37,071 nucleotides of DNA from an uncultured Lachnospiraceae bacterium (GCA_902761585.1 CACWKX010000002.1:116512-153582), one strand, 5' to 3'; counted from the stretch's first letter, positions 15,632 through 24,785 are shown. Program-made: numbers and translations. The notes: generated by a model from the letters alone, not told the origin.

Positions 15632-18454
15632 TTAATCCTTTCCAAGCTTCGAGCGGACGATCTTCACGCCTCTTGAGATGGCATACTTTCCAATCTGCCC
15701 AAACTTCTGCTCGGCCTTGTACATATCGGAGGCTTCCGGCACATCCCTCGTCAGATGAATCGCGTCGAAGTTGCACTTTGTCGTGCACAGACCGCAGCCG
15801 ATGCAGCGATTGTCGTCAACGGTCGTTGCCCCGCATCCGAGGCATCTTGCCGCCTCTGTCTTCACCTGCTCTTCCGTAAGCGGAATCCTCAGATCCTCGA
15901 AGGTCTGCGTCGCAATGCCGGCCTTGTGCCCCGGAATCTGGCGCTTCGCATTGTCGAAGCCTTCCACCTCGATATCGTCCCGGTCAAGCTCGATGAACGT
16001 CCGCAGGTCGCGGTTGATTGTAAGAGACTGTCCCGGGTGGACAAACCGGTTGATGGATACCATCCCCTCGCGGCCGTCCGCGATCGCGTCGATCGCAAAC
16101 CGCGCACCGTGGTACACGTCGCCGCCCACAAAGATATCCGGCTCCGCCGTCTGAAGCGTCACCCTGTCCGCCTTTGCGGTTCCATTTCCGTTCAGCTCAA
16201 CCCTGGTGCCCTTCAGCAGATCCCCCCAGATCACCGACTGACCGATTGAGAGCAGCACATTCTCGCACTCGAGTGTGATGGTCTCATTCTCGTCATAGGA
16301 CGGATTGAAATGCTTCTGGCTGTCAAAGACAGCTGTGCACTTTTTGAACGTGATGCCGCAGACCTTTCCGTCCTTCGTCAGGATCTCCTTCGGTCCCCAG
16401 CTGTTCTTCACATCGATGCCTTCCGATCTGGCCTCCTCGACTTCCTCCCTGGATGCCCGCATCTCATCCGGCGCCTCCAGACAGAGCATCGTCACCTTGT
16501 CAGAGCCGGCGCGGACAGCCGTGCGTGCGACATCGACCGCGACATTGCCGCCGCCGATGACCACCGTGCGCCCCGACAGGCGGATGGAATGGTCGTGGTT
16601 GATTCTTCTGAGGAAATCAACGCCGGTCTCGACGCCTTCCGCGTCCTCACCCGGCACACCGGTTTTTCTGCCGCCCTGCATCCCGATGGCGAGGAAGAAT
16701 GCCTTGTAGCCCTCCTCCCGGAGTTTCTGGATCGTCGTATCCTTTCCGACTTCCACACCACACTCAAACTCTACGCCCATCTGACGCAGGACATCAATCT
16801 CCGCGTCCAGCACATCCTTCTCCAGACGGAAGCTCGGAATGCCATAGGTCAGCATACCGCCCGGCGCCTTCTCCTTCTCAAAGACAGTGACCGGATAGCC
16901 TTCCCTTCTGAGGAAGTAGGCAGCCGACATTCCTGCCGGACCTGCCCCGATCACGGCGACCTTCTGCGGGAAGAACTTGCCCTCGCCGTTTTCGCACAGC
17001 GGAACATAGCGACTCTCCGCCTTCAGCTCCTGTGCTGCCAGGAACTTCTTGATCTCATCGATCGCCAGCGGCTGGTCGATGGTGCCTCTCGTGCAGCGGT
17101 CCTCGCAGCGTCTGTTGCAGACAGACCCGCACACCGCCGGGAACGGATTGTCCTGCTTGATCAGCTTCAGCGCATCCAGATATCGCCCCTCTGCGGCCAT
17201 TTTGATGTAGCCCTGAACGGAAAGATGCACCGGACAGGCTGTCTTGCAGGGTGACGTTCCTGTATCATAGCAGTTGATCTTCGAGGTTTCCCGGTAGTTA
17301 TAGTTCCAGTGCTCCGGTCCCCAGCTCTTTGCATCCGGGAGCTCCGTCACCGGATAGGTAACCTCCCCGTGCTTTGTGCAGAGCTTCTGACCAAGCTTTG
17401 CGGCGCCGACCGGACAGACCTCCACGCATTTGCCGCAGGCGACGCATTTAGTCTTGTCGACATGCGCGCGGTATGCGGATGCGGACATGTTCGGGGTGTT
17501 GTACAGCTGCGAGGTCCGGATCGCGTTGCAGACGCCCGGGGCGCAGTTGCACAAACCAACAATCTTGTCAGAGCCATCGATGTTCGTGATCTGGTGGACA
17601 TAGCCCTTGCGTTCCGCCCGCTGTACGATCTCCATCGCCTCGTCGTACGTGATGTACCGCCCCATGTGACGGTCGACGCAGTACTCCGCCAGGTCGCCGA
17701 GGCCGATGCAGTACTCGCCCTCGATCTCTCCGCTGCCCTCACCGCGCATCCGCTGCTGCTTTCTGCAGGTGCAGATGCCGACGGAAAGCTTATCATACTT
17801 TTTCAACCAGTGAGAAATGAACTCGACGGACACAGACTGATTGTCCGCCTGGATAGCCTCCTCCACCGGGATGACATGCATCCCGATCCCGGCGCCTCCT
17901 GGCGGCACCATCTGGGTGATTCCGCCGAGCGGCAGCTGGGTCATCAGATTGAAGAACGTCGCCAGCTCCGGGTGCTCCGTCGTCAGCTGTTCGTTCATCA
18001 TCATGAACTCCGCGATGCCCGGCACAAAGATCGGCAGATCGTACATCTTCTCATGGGGCTCCTCCTTGCGGCGGACGGACTCCAGAAAGCCGTAGACGCA
18101 GAGGTGAATGCACATCTCCTTCGCCGCCCCGTTCGTCATGTGGTTCATCTTCGCGAGCTGATCGACCGAATACGGAACCCGGGTCTTTTTAAATGACAGA
18201 AGGAAACTGGCTTCCTCCTTTGTCAGGATTCTGTCCAGCATCCAGTACTCCGGATCCTTTGTATTCAACGTATGGGTGAATTTTTTGGCATAGCGGTCGG
18301 TGATGATGGTCGCAAGCTTCAGGATCATCTTCTCCTTCTCCTTGTCGACGGGCTTCCCATCCTCATCCGGCCAGAAATCGTGCTCGTTGATCATCGGATC
18401 GCCGACCTTCCATGCCGCCATCCGCTCTTTGTTCTTCGGATCATCGCTGATCAT
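15632..18454 (-). CDS. Fe-S/FAD pyridine-nucleotide oxidoreductase, GltD-like with extra N-terminal domain
   Basis: A 940-residue multidomain redox protein. Residues 1-220 form a domain I cannot assign. A cysteine-rich module follows (ICTC near 228-230, CNCAPGVC near 302-309), then a ferredoxin motif (Cys 337/340/343/347 in CVACGKCVEVCPVG). Next is a glutamate-synthase-small-subunit-like core: Fe-S block CKTACPV with VCGSVCNRRCEDRC (about 403-454), FAD site GAGPAG (about 503-508) and a pyridine-nucleotide site GGGNVAVDVART. A second ferredoxin motif (CIGCGLCTTKC, about 884-894) is near the C-terminus. This predicts NAD(P)H-linked electron transfer through several 4Fe-4S clusters. The ATG at 18454 is chosen over a GTG at 18484 because AAAGGAG lies nine bases before it. 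It is the last gene of the co-directional run that starts with the YtfQ-like transporter. It is not glutamate synthase itself: no large subunit is nearby. Confidence 0.88.
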   Translation of the reverse strand: MISDDPKNKERMAAWKVGDPMINEHDFWPDEDGKPVDKEKEKMILKLATIITDRYAKKFTHTLNTKDPEYWMLDRILTKEEASFLLSFKKTRVPYSVDQLAKMNHMTNGAAKEMCIHLCVYGFLESVRRKEEPHEKMYDLPIFVPGIAEFMMMNEQLTTEHPELATFFNLMTQLPLGGITQMVPPGGAGIGMHVIPVEEAIQADNQSVSVEFISHWLKKYDKLSVGICTCRKQQRMRGEGSGEIEGEYCIGLGDLAEYCVDRHMGRYITYDEAMEIVQRAERKGYVHQITNIDGSDKIVGLCNCAPGVCNAIRTSQLYNTPNMSASAYRAHVDKTKCVACGKCVEVCPVGAAKLGQKLCTKHGEVTYPVTELPDAKSWGPEHWNYNYRETSKINCYDTGTSPCKTACPVHLSVQGYIKMAAEGRYLDALKLIKQDNPFPAVCGSVCNRRCEDRCTRGTIDQPLAIDEIKKFLAAQELKAESRYVPLCENGEGKFFPQKVAVIGAGPAGMSAAYFLRREGYPVTVFEKEKAPGGMLTYGIPSFRLEKDVLDAEIDVLRQMGVEFECGVEVGKDTTIQKLREEGYKAFFLAIGMQGGRKTGVPGEDAEGVETGVDFLRRINHDHSIRLSGRTVVIGGGNVAVDVARTAVRAGSDKVTMLCLEAPDEMRASREEVEEARSEGIDVKNSWGPKEILTKDGKVCGITFKKCTAVFDSQKHFNPSYDENETITLECENVLLSIGQSVIWGDLLKGTRVELNGNGTAKADRVTLQTAEPDIFVGGDVYHGARFAIDAIADGREGMVSINRFVHPGQSLTINRDLRTFIELDRDDIEVEGFDNAKRQIPGHKAGIATQTFEDLRIPLTEEQVKTEAARCLGCGATTVDDNRCIGCGLCTTKCNFDAIHLTRDVPEASDMYKAEQKFGQIGKYAISRGVKIVRSKLGKD

Positions 18455-18540
18455 ATCTGTACACTCCTTTTCCACACATCTCACTCAGACGCTCATATGC
18501 CCTTCCACAAAGCTCGAGGCCTTTTTTCCAGTCAGGACCT

Positions 18541-18680
18541 CCCCCGGCGGCGCCGTCCCACCGCCTCACAGCACTGCAAAGCCAGGGGCATCCGGCATTC
18601 AGTCAGAAATCCCACCGGCGGTGCCGTCCCACCGTCTCACAGCACCGCAAAGCCAAGGGCATCCGGCATTCAGTCAGAAG
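18541..18680. repeat. 71-bp imperfect tandem repeat, two copies
   Basis: Two direct copies (about 18541-18609 and 18611-18680) share blocks such as GCCGTCCCACCG, CTCACAGCAC and CATCCGGCATTCAGTCAGAA at a constant offset of 71 bp, with few substitutions. Each copy can fold its own GGCGG/CCGCC-type stem. The second copy spans the stop codon of the amine-oxidase-like gene, so the first looks like a duplication of that gene's 3' end into the gap before the next gene. Confidence 0.85.
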
Positions 18681-20086
18681 AATCTGCCGACGATGTCGCG
18701 TGAGGATGCGCAAGTATCCTCCATATCGCCGAAGGAGAGAATCTCCCCCGCATAGTACGTCCCGCGTCTGCCCTGCAGCGCGTCCAGCCTGTCATACCAG
18801 CCGGCTGCGTAATCCTCAGGCGTTACATGCGGGCAGTAGTAGGTCTCCTGCTCAAGCAGCCGTTTCTGCACAGGGAACCCGCAGATCGCCATATCGTCCG
18901 TCATCTTCCGGATCGTCTCGTCATACGGCACATCCTCGTCTCCGGCATGATTCCGAAGCGCATACACCGAGCACGGGCAGTTGTCGGTCAGATCCTTCCA
19001 CCGATGATAGTATACCATCGCATGGCCTCTCCGTTCAGGCGTCATGTTGTCGAAAATATAGCCGGAAATCGTCGGGCCGTCATTTGGCCTGAACGTCGCG
19101 AGGAAGTCGACATACTCCTCATGCCGGATCTTTGTAAACAGTCTGTGCTCGTCCTCGTCCGCGTCCGCATAGGTCAGGAAACGATCGAGCGGGGTCGTGA
19201 TGATCAGCTTGTCAAAGGTCTCCGTCCGTTCAGTTCCACCCTGGCGCACCGTCACATAAACCCTTCCGTCATCCGGACGCTCCACCTTCACGACCTCCGT
19301 GTTCAGGTGAACCGGGTTCTCCAGCTTTCTGTTAACCGCCTCGTAGATGCTCTGGGTCCCGTCCTTCCAGGTCCAGAGCCGCATTGCGATGAACTCGATG
19401 GCCGTCGTCGTATCGAGATACTTCATGACATAGGCAGCCGGGATTTCATCGAAGAACCCATATCCGAAGGAGGTAAAGGGTGCAATCCAGATCTTCTGGA
19501 CATCCTCGACCCCGTTCTTTCTGCAGAATTCGTCAAAAGGAAGCGCCAGGTCCTTCAGGTTCGGGTTCACACCGCTGACCCTGTGGAGTGCCCGGCTTTC
19601 TTCCTTGGAAAGACCGGAATACCGCCCCTTCGCCACGCCGACATGGCCATACAGATCATAGCCCTTGTACTTCGTGTCCATGATCTTCACGAGCTTCTTC
19701 ATCTGGCTCTTCATCCGCAGGAGCCCGGCTAGCTTGCCTAGGGAAAATTCCTTCTGAGGGTCAAACGGGAAGATTTCCTGCCCGTCCGCATTCCTGTACA
19801 TCCGGCGCATCTCAGGGCCGTCGTGATCGATTCCCGCAAACCGCTCCAGCTCATGTACAGCGTAGTAGGTCTTCGCACCCATGATCGCGCCCATCTCATA
19901 GGCGCGGCTTTCGCCGTTCACCTCGAACCTGGGCGACCAGGCCTTGCCGCCGACCTTATCCAGCTTCTCGTAGATCTCGACCTGGTGATATCCCTTCTTC
20001 TGGAGATACATGGCGGCCGCGACACCTGCCGGCCCGCCTCCGATGATACATATCCGTTCCTTGTGATCGTTCACCGCACGTTCCAT
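18674..20086 (-). CDS. FAD-dependent amine-oxidase-like oxidoreductase
   Basis: A 470-residue flavoprotein. The N-terminal dinucleotide site is ICIIGGGPAGVAAAMYL (about 12-28) with the ribose-binding acidic end at VEIYEKLDKVGGKAWS, the pattern of the NAD(P)-binding_8/amine oxidase superfamily. A second FAD-contact region is visible near the C-terminus (RGTYYAGEILSFGDMEDTCA). There are no membrane segments or signal peptide. The ATG at 20086 is chosen because GGAGG lies seven bases upstream; it starts 13 bases after the YjfF-like permease stop, so it belongs to the transporter operon. The substrate is unknown; relatives include amine, phytoene and protoporphyrinogen oxidases. Its position suggests it acts on the imported compound or a derivative. 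Confidence 0.82.
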   Translation of the reverse strand: MERAVNDHKERICIIGGGPAGVAAAMYLQKKGYHQVEIYEKLDKVGGKAWSPRFEVNGESRAYEMGAIMGAKTYYAVHELERFAGIDHDGPEMRRMYRNADGQEIFPFDPQKEFSLGKLAGLLRMKSQMKKLVKIMDTKYKGYDLYGHVGVAKGRYSGLSKEESRALHRVSGVNPNLKDLALPFDEFCRKNGVEDVQKIWIAPFTSFGYGFFDEIPAAYVMKYLDTTTAIEFIAMRLWTWKDGTQSIYEAVNRKLENPVHLNTEVVKVERPDDGRVYVTVRQGGTERTETFDKLIITTPLDRFLTYADADEDEHRLFTKIRHEEYVDFLATFRPNDGPTISGYIFDNMTPERRGHAMVYYHRWKDLTDNCPCSVYALRNHAGDEDVPYDETIRKMTDDMAICGFPVQKRLLEQETYYCPHVTPEDYAAGWYDRLDALQGRRGTYYAGEILSFGDMEDTCASSRDIVGRFF

Positions 20087-20099
20087 TCTTCCGCCTCCC

Positions 20100-21110
20100 T
20101 TACTTTTTCTGCATCTCACGGATCTTTGCAAACACAGCCTGCAGCACGATGAAGAGCATCAGCAGAAAGGCTGTCACGATGTTCGCCCATGAGGCGAGCA
20201 GATGTCCATTGAATTTGACAAGGGATGAGATCGTTCCGTTGATCAGCACGCCGAAGACGGAACCGATGATCGTCCCGACACCACCTGTCAGAAGCGTCCC
20301 GCCGATGACTGCGGAGGATATGGCGCTCATTTCCATGCCAACTGCCTGCGTTGTGGTGCCGCACATCGTGTTCAGAACGTAGCAGAAGCCGCCGATGCTT
20401 GTCAACACACTGGAGAGCATGTACGCCCGAAGCTGCGTCTTCTTGACATCCAGCCCCATCAGGGTCGCGCTGACCTGGTTTCCGCCGACCGCATACAGAC
20501 TGCGTCCGAAGCGTGTCTTGCGCAGCATAAAGCCGGTCAGCAGAACAACAATCAGCGCGATGATCACGGAAATCCGGATAAATGGAGCCACGTACATTCC
20601 CTTCGGGTTTGTATATCCGCCGAACGGAAGAGTAATTTTCAGGCTGGACAGCTTCGTGAACGTCTCATCCGTGACAGAGATCTGATGGACATCCAGAACG
20701 GCCGTCATCCCTCTTGCGAAGAACATACCGGCCATCGTGATGATGAACGGCTGAATCTCCAGGTACGCGATGCAGAATCCCTGCACAAGCCCGAACAAAA
20801 CACCCACTGCCAGGATAAACAGAATCAGCGCCCATGCCGGCCACATCCAGCGGGTCACACCGACTGCGATGATCATGCAGTCCATCGCGACCAGGGAACC
20901 GACGGAGATGTCGATCCCGCCGGTCAGCATGACACAGGTCATGCCGCAGGTCACGCAGATCAGACCTGCGTTGTTGATCAGGATATTCAGAAATGTCTGA
21001 AAATGAGTAAAGCCTTTGCTTCCGTAGATGACAATACCTGCCATGTACATCACGACGAACAGCAGGATCGTGATCAGAAGCAGCACGTTGACGCTTCTCT
21101 TCTTATTCAT
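20100..21110 (-). CDS. yjfF: Sugar ABC transporter permease, YjfF-like
   Basis: A 336-residue BPD_transp_2-family permease with about nine or ten hydrophobic segments. The family hallmark TGGIDISVGSLVAMDCM is present, followed by YLEIQPFIITMAGMFFARGM. Later blocks KTRFGRSLYAVGGNQVSATLMGLDV and VIGGTLLTGGVGTIIGSVFG match the ribose/galactofuranose permease group. AAGGAGG lies upstream and only one base separates it from the preceding permease stop. Together with the other permease it would form a heterodimeric channel as in E. coli YtfT/YjfF. Confidence 0.88.
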   Translation of the reverse strand: MNKKRSVNVLLLITILLFVVMYMAGIVIYGSKGFTHFQTFLNILINNAGLICVTCGMTCVMLTGGIDISVGSLVAMDCMIIAVGVTRWMWPAWALILFILAVGVLFGLVQGFCIAYLEIQPFIITMAGMFFARGMTAVLDVHQISVTDETFTKLSSLKITLPFGGYTNPKGMYVAPFIRISVIIALIVVLLTGFMLRKTRFGRSLYAVGGNQVSATLMGLDVKKTQLRAYMLSSVLTSIGGFCYVLNTMCGTTTQAVGMEMSAISSAVIGGTLLTGGVGTIIGSVFGVLINGTISSLVKFNGHLLASWANIVTAFLLMLFIVLQAVFAKIREMQKK

Positions 21111-21111
21111 G

Positions 21112-22170
21112 TTATGCCGCCTCCTTCACTGCTTTTCTTGCCGCGCGCGCCGCGAAGAAATCCTTCACCGGCTGCGCCTGGATGACAACGATGATCAGAA
21201 CCACGACTGCCTTGAAGACCGGTGCCTGCGCCGGGTCCACACCGAGCGCGTACATGGTCGTCGTGATGGCCTGGATGGTGTAGGCTCCGATCAGGGAACC
21301 TGCCAGTGAGAACTTGCCGCCGGCCAGACTGTTTCCGCCAAGTGCGACAGAAAGGATGGCATCCAGCTCCATGTTCAGACCGATGTTGTTCGTGTCAGCC
21401 GAGTAGATGCGGGAGGTCGCAACCATCCCCGCAAGCCCCGCGCACAGACCGCAGATGACATAGGCCAGAAAGATGATCCGCGCCGAATTGAAGCCGGCAA
21501 TCCGCGCCGCCTTCTTGTTGATCCCGACAGACTGCACATAGGTTCCGAGCGCCGTGAACTTCAGAAACAGCGTCATGACCGTGATGCAGATGGCGACAAC
21601 CAGAATCGGTGTCGGAAGGAAACCGATGTAGCCGCCTATGACACGGAAGGACGGAACACGGATATAGACATACTGGCTGTTGCAGAGCAGAAGCCCGATC
21701 GCCCGGCCGGCCGACCAGAGGATCAGCGTGGCCACCATGGGCTGAATGTTCAGGTAGGCGACAAAGAATCCGTTGATCGCGCCGCACAGGACACAGACCA
21801 GAATGCCGAGCAGGATGCCGACAATCAGCGGTCTGGCATAGGTGCTGGTGTTTGTGACCCCGAAGCCTGCAAGCGTCACGCAGCAGACCGCGGAATAGAG
21901 CGCCATGACCGAGCCGACGGAAATATCGGTTCCGGCCGACGCTGATACGACAATCGTCATTCCGATGGCCAGAATCGCGATCTCGCTGCCGCGGTTCAGG
22001 ACATCGATCAGTCTTCCATAGAGAACACCGTTCTTCACCGTGATGTAGAAGAACGAGAATGGTGCGCTGCCGGTCGCTGTGTCATAGATGACGTTGATCA
22101 GCATGACCAGAATCATGCTGACGATCGGCAGAAACAGTTTTCTGTGCGTCAGTGCTTTCAGTTTACTCAT
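21112..22170 (-). CDS. ytfT: Sugar ABC transporter permease, YtfT-like
   Basis: A 352-residue BPD_transp_2-family permease. MTIVVSASAGTDISVGSVMAL is the hallmark loop, with Ala in place of the usual Gly in the GG pair. YLNIQPMVATLILWSAGRA and SVALGGNSLAGGKFSLAGSLIGA follow. The start overlaps the ATPase stop by four bases (ATGA) with AGGAGG upstream, indicating translational coupling. The pairing of two different permease genes is the arrangement of the galactofuranose transporter YtfQRT-YjfF rather than of ribose or xylose systems, which use one. Confidence 0.88.
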   Translation of the reverse strand: MSKLKALTHRKLFLPIVSMILVMLINVIYDTATGSAPFSFFYITVKNGVLYGRLIDVLNRGSEIAILAIGMTIVVSASAGTDISVGSVMALYSAVCCVTLAGFGVTNTSTYARPLIVGILLGILVCVLCGAINGFFVAYLNIQPMVATLILWSAGRAIGLLLCNSQYVYIRVPSFRVIGGYIGFLPTPILVVAICITVMTLFLKFTALGTYVQSVGINKKAARIAGFNSARIIFLAYVICGLCAGLAGMVATSRIYSADTNNIGLNMELDAILSVALGGNSLAGGKFSLAGSLIGAYTIQAITTTMYALGVDPAQAPVFKAVVVLIIVVIQAQPVKDFFAARAARKAVKEAA

Positions 22171-23687
22171 TTCTCCGCACCTCCTGCGATTGCATCCATG
22201 ACCGACATCTGATTCATGTCGCGTCCTTCAATCTCTCCGACCTTCGCCCCGTCTCTCAGGACAACCATCCGGTTGCAGGTACGAAGCATCTCCTCAATCT
22301 CCGAGGAAATGAATATCAGACTCTTCCCTTCCTTCGCGAGCTGAATGACCAGCTTCTGGATCTCCGTCTTCGTCCCGATGTCGATGCCTCGCGTCGGCTC
22401 GTCCAGAATCAGGAAATCACAGTTTGTCGCCAGCCATCGGGCCAGGATGACCTTCTGCTGGTTGCCGCCCGACAGCTGTTTGACGAGCGTCTCACGGCTT
22501 GCCGTCTTGATCTCGAGAAGCTTTATGTACTTGTCCGCGATCTCAATCTGTTTCTGCATCGGAATCTTTTTGAAGATCCCGGCCTTCGCCTGGATCGCAA
22601 GACAGATATTCTCCCGGACCGAAAGATCCCCGATGATTCCCTCGACCTTCCGGTCGTCCGGAAGCATGCCCATGCCGAGCATCATCGAATCGATCGGTGC
22701 CTTGATCTTTGAAGGCTTCCCATTGATGCTGATGCTTCCGGTGGAGGCTCTGTCTGCGCCGTAGATGACACGGGCCATCTCGCTTCGCCCGGACCCGAGA
22801 AGTCCTGTCAGGCCGATGACCTCGCCCTTGTGAATCGTCAGATCAAACGGCTTGATCGTCCCGGTATGACTCAGTCCCTTTGCCTCGAGATAAACCGGGG
22901 CCTTCGACTTGTCCTCGGTGCTGTCCGTCTTGATGGCGGCCAGGTCATCGAAGTCCTTACCAAGCATCGCCGCAACAAGACGAACCCTCGGCAGCTCCGC
23001 CACCGGGTAGGAACCGACAAGTCGTCCATTTCTGAGAACCGTGATAGAATCGCAGACCTCATAGACCTGTTCCAGGAAATGCGTGACAAAGATGATGCCG
23101 ACGCCCTTTTTCTTCAGCGCACGCATCATCGTAAACAGCTTCTCAACCTCCTGGTCATCGAGCGAGGAGGTCGGTTCATCCAGGATCAGCACCTTCGAGT
23201 CCATATCCACCGCACGGGCGATGGCGACCATTTCCTGAAGCGCGATCGAATAATCCTCCAGCTTCCTGCGCACATCGACCGGAAGATTCAGACTCTTCAT
23301 CAACTCCTCCGCCCGCTTGTTCATCGCGCGGCGGTCGACTGTGTGGAACTTCGTCATCGGCTCCCGCCCGATAAACAGATTCTCCGCGACCGACAGATTC
23401 GGGCAGAGATTGACCTCCTGGTACACGGTTGAGATCCCCTTCTTCTGGGCATCCAGCGTGTCCTTATTGACAATCGCCCCCTTGATGCCTTCCAGATGAA
23501 TCTCCCCCGCTTCATATTTGTTGACGCCTGTCAGGCATTTGATCAGGGTCGATTTCCCGGCGCCATTTTCACCCATCAGCGCCATGATCTCCCCTTTTCG
23601 CAGCGTGAAGTCTACATGGTCGAGCGCCTTGACGCCCGGAAATGTCATGCAGATTCCTCTCATCGTCAGTATTACATTGTCTTCCAT
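22167..23687 (-). CDS. ytfR: Sugar ABC transporter duplicated ATPase, YtfR-like
   Basis: A 506-residue protein with two fused ABC domains, the rule for monosaccharide importers of the ribose type. Domain 1 has GENGAGKST and ILDEPTSSLD; domain 2 has GLLGSGRSEMARV as a degenerate Walker A, signature LSGGNQQKVILARWL and ILDEPTRGID. These features, including the non-canonical second P-loop, are normal for RbsA/YtfR. AGGAGG precedes the ATG. It follows the binding protein gene across a strong hairpin and overlaps the permease gene. Confidence 0.92.
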   Translation of the reverse strand: MEDNVILTMRGICMTFPGVKALDHVDFTLRKGEIMALMGENGAGKSTLIKCLTGVNKYEAGEIHLEGIKGAIVNKDTLDAQKKGISTVYQEVNLCPNLSVAENLFIGREPMTKFHTVDRRAMNKRAEELMKSLNLPVDVRRKLEDYSIALQEMVAIARAVDMDSKVLILDEPTSSLDDQEVEKLFTMMRALKKKGVGIIFVTHFLEQVYEVCDSITVLRNGRLVGSYPVAELPRVRLVAAMLGKDFDDLAAIKTDSTEDKSKAPVYLEAKGLSHTGTIKPFDLTIHKGEVIGLTGLLGSGRSEMARVIYGADRASTGSISINGKPSKIKAPIDSMMLGMGMLPDDRKVEGIIGDLSVRENICLAIQAKAGIFKKIPMQKQIEIADKYIKLLEIKTASRETLVKQLSGGNQQKVILARWLATNCDFLILDEPTRGIDIGTKTEIQKLVIQLAKEGKSLIFISSEIEEMLRTCNRMVVLRDGAKVGEIEGRDMNQMSVMDAIAGGAEK

Positions 23688-23731
23688 TCCACTCCTCCTG
23701 CTGTCCTGCCTGCAGCCGCCTTCAAAAAGAA

Positions 23732-23762
23732 GGGGAGAAAAGCCTTCTCAGGTTTTCTCCCC
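23732..23762 (-). terminator. Terminator-like hairpin between the binding protein and ATPase genes
   Basis: On the minus strand GGGGAGAAAA, an 11-base loop and TTTTCTCCCC form a perfect 10-bp stem followed by TTCTTTTT. It sits 43 bases after the binding protein stop. It should end most transcripts there and leave the binding protein in excess, a common design in such operons. Confidence 0.82.
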
Positions 23763-23804
23763 TCCTGCCGGCTGGATCAAAGCCCCTGCCTGCTTAAGCT
23801 TTCA

Positions 23805-24785
23805 TCAATATGCGCGCTTGTCAAGGATGTCCTTGGTGATCTCTGTTGCAAACTCGGACTTGATGCCAGGAGCGTTGAAGGCCTCATCCTTGATCAGAGT
23901 CTTCTTCTCATAGTCTTCCTTGTTCTGGATCTTCTGGATGACATCGGAGACAGTCTGTGCCTGGATCGGGTTGCACTCGACATCGAGGTTGAACTTTCCA
24001 TCCAGCGTGTACTGAAGCCCGTCGTGGGTTGCATCATAGGAAATGAGTGTCACGTCACCGTCTACACCGTAGGTGATGCCGGCCGCATCCATCGCATCCA
24101 TTGCACCGTATGCTTCGTTATCGTTCTGGCAGACAACTACATTGAACTTGCCCTCATAGCTCTTGATGAAGGACTCCATGACCTGCTGGCCGCCGTCCTG
24201 TGTGAAGTCGCCGGACTGGCTGTCCAGGATCTTCCAGTTGTCATGCTTGTCAGCTTCCTCCTGGAAGCCCTCTGTTCTTCCGATTGCCGCAGAAGCACCA
24301 ACAGAGCCCTCGATCTGAAGGATGTTCGCTTCCTTGTCGCCAAGCTGCTCGCCAAGCCACTTTCCTGCCGTCACGCCCTCATCATGCGGAGCAGTTCCGA
24401 CCCATGCGGTGTACAGAGACTCGTCTGCGTCGATCTCACGGTCAGCAATGATCACCGGAATGCCGGCATCCTGTGCTTCCTGAAGGACGGTGTCCCAGCC
24501 TGCAGACTGGATCGGTGCGATGATGATGTAGTCCAGTCCCTCCTGGATGAAGTTGCGGACTGCCTCGATCTGCTTTGCGTGGTCATTATCGCAGTCAACC
24601 AGCTCCAGAGAATAGCCATTGTCCTCTGTGAAGGTATCCTGATAGTTCTTTGTGTTGGCTGTACGCCAGTCCGATTCGTGTCCGACCTGTGCATACCCGA
24701 CCTTGATCAGGTCTGCTGCGTTGGCTGTCATCGCCATTCCCATTGCAGCTGCTCCGATGACTGCGATTGCAAGTAACTTTTTCAT
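23805..24785 (-). CDS. ytfQ: Sugar ABC transporter substrate-binding protein, YtfQ-like
   Basis: A 326-residue periplasmic-binding-protein-fold (Peripla_BP_4) protein. The signal peptide (MKKLLAIAVIGAAAMGMAMT) is cut after NAA or ANA and has no lipobox. The mature start IKVGYAQVGHESDWRTANT and later GWDTVLQEAQDAGIPVIIADREID and SLYTAWVG match E. coli YtfQ, a galactofuranose-binding protein, closely. FTQDGGQQVMESFIKS and CQNDNEAYGAMDAMDAAG are hinge-region blocks. The ATG at 24785 has GGAGG upstream and starts directly at the signal peptide. It is the first gene of the transporter operon behind its own promoter. Galactofuranose or a related five-ring sugar is the family-based guess. Confidence 0.92.
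   Translation of the reverse strand: MKKLLAIAVIGAAAMGMAMTANAADLIKVGYAQVGHESDWRTANTKNYQDTFTEDNGYSLELVDCDNDHAKQIEAVRNFIQEGLDYIIIAPIQSAGWDTVLQEAQDAGIPVIIADREIDADESLYTAWVGTAPHDEGVTAGKWLGEQLGDKEANILQIEGSVGASAAIGRTEGFQEEADKHDNWKILDSQSGDFTQDGGQQVMESFIKSYEGKFNVVVCQNDNEAYGAMDAMDAAGITYGVDGDVTLISYDATHDGLQYTLDGKFNLDVECNPIQAQTVSDVIQKIQNKEDYEKKTLIKDEAFNAPGIKSEFATEITKDILDKRAY

Noticed and set aside
15632..18454. Reading the large Fe-S flavoprotein as glutamate synthase small subunit
   Set aside because: The GltD-like core is only part of it; the extra N-terminal domain, two ferredoxin motifs and the absence of a large subunit argue against it.
18541..18680. CRISPR-like array at the tandem repeat
   Set aside because: There are only two 71-bp units directly adjacent with no spacers and no cas genes.
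23496..24776. 426-residue plus-strand open frame opposite the YtfQ-like gene
   Set aside because: Antisense to a clear binding protein; its Cys/Leu/Val-rich composition is the complement of the real codons.
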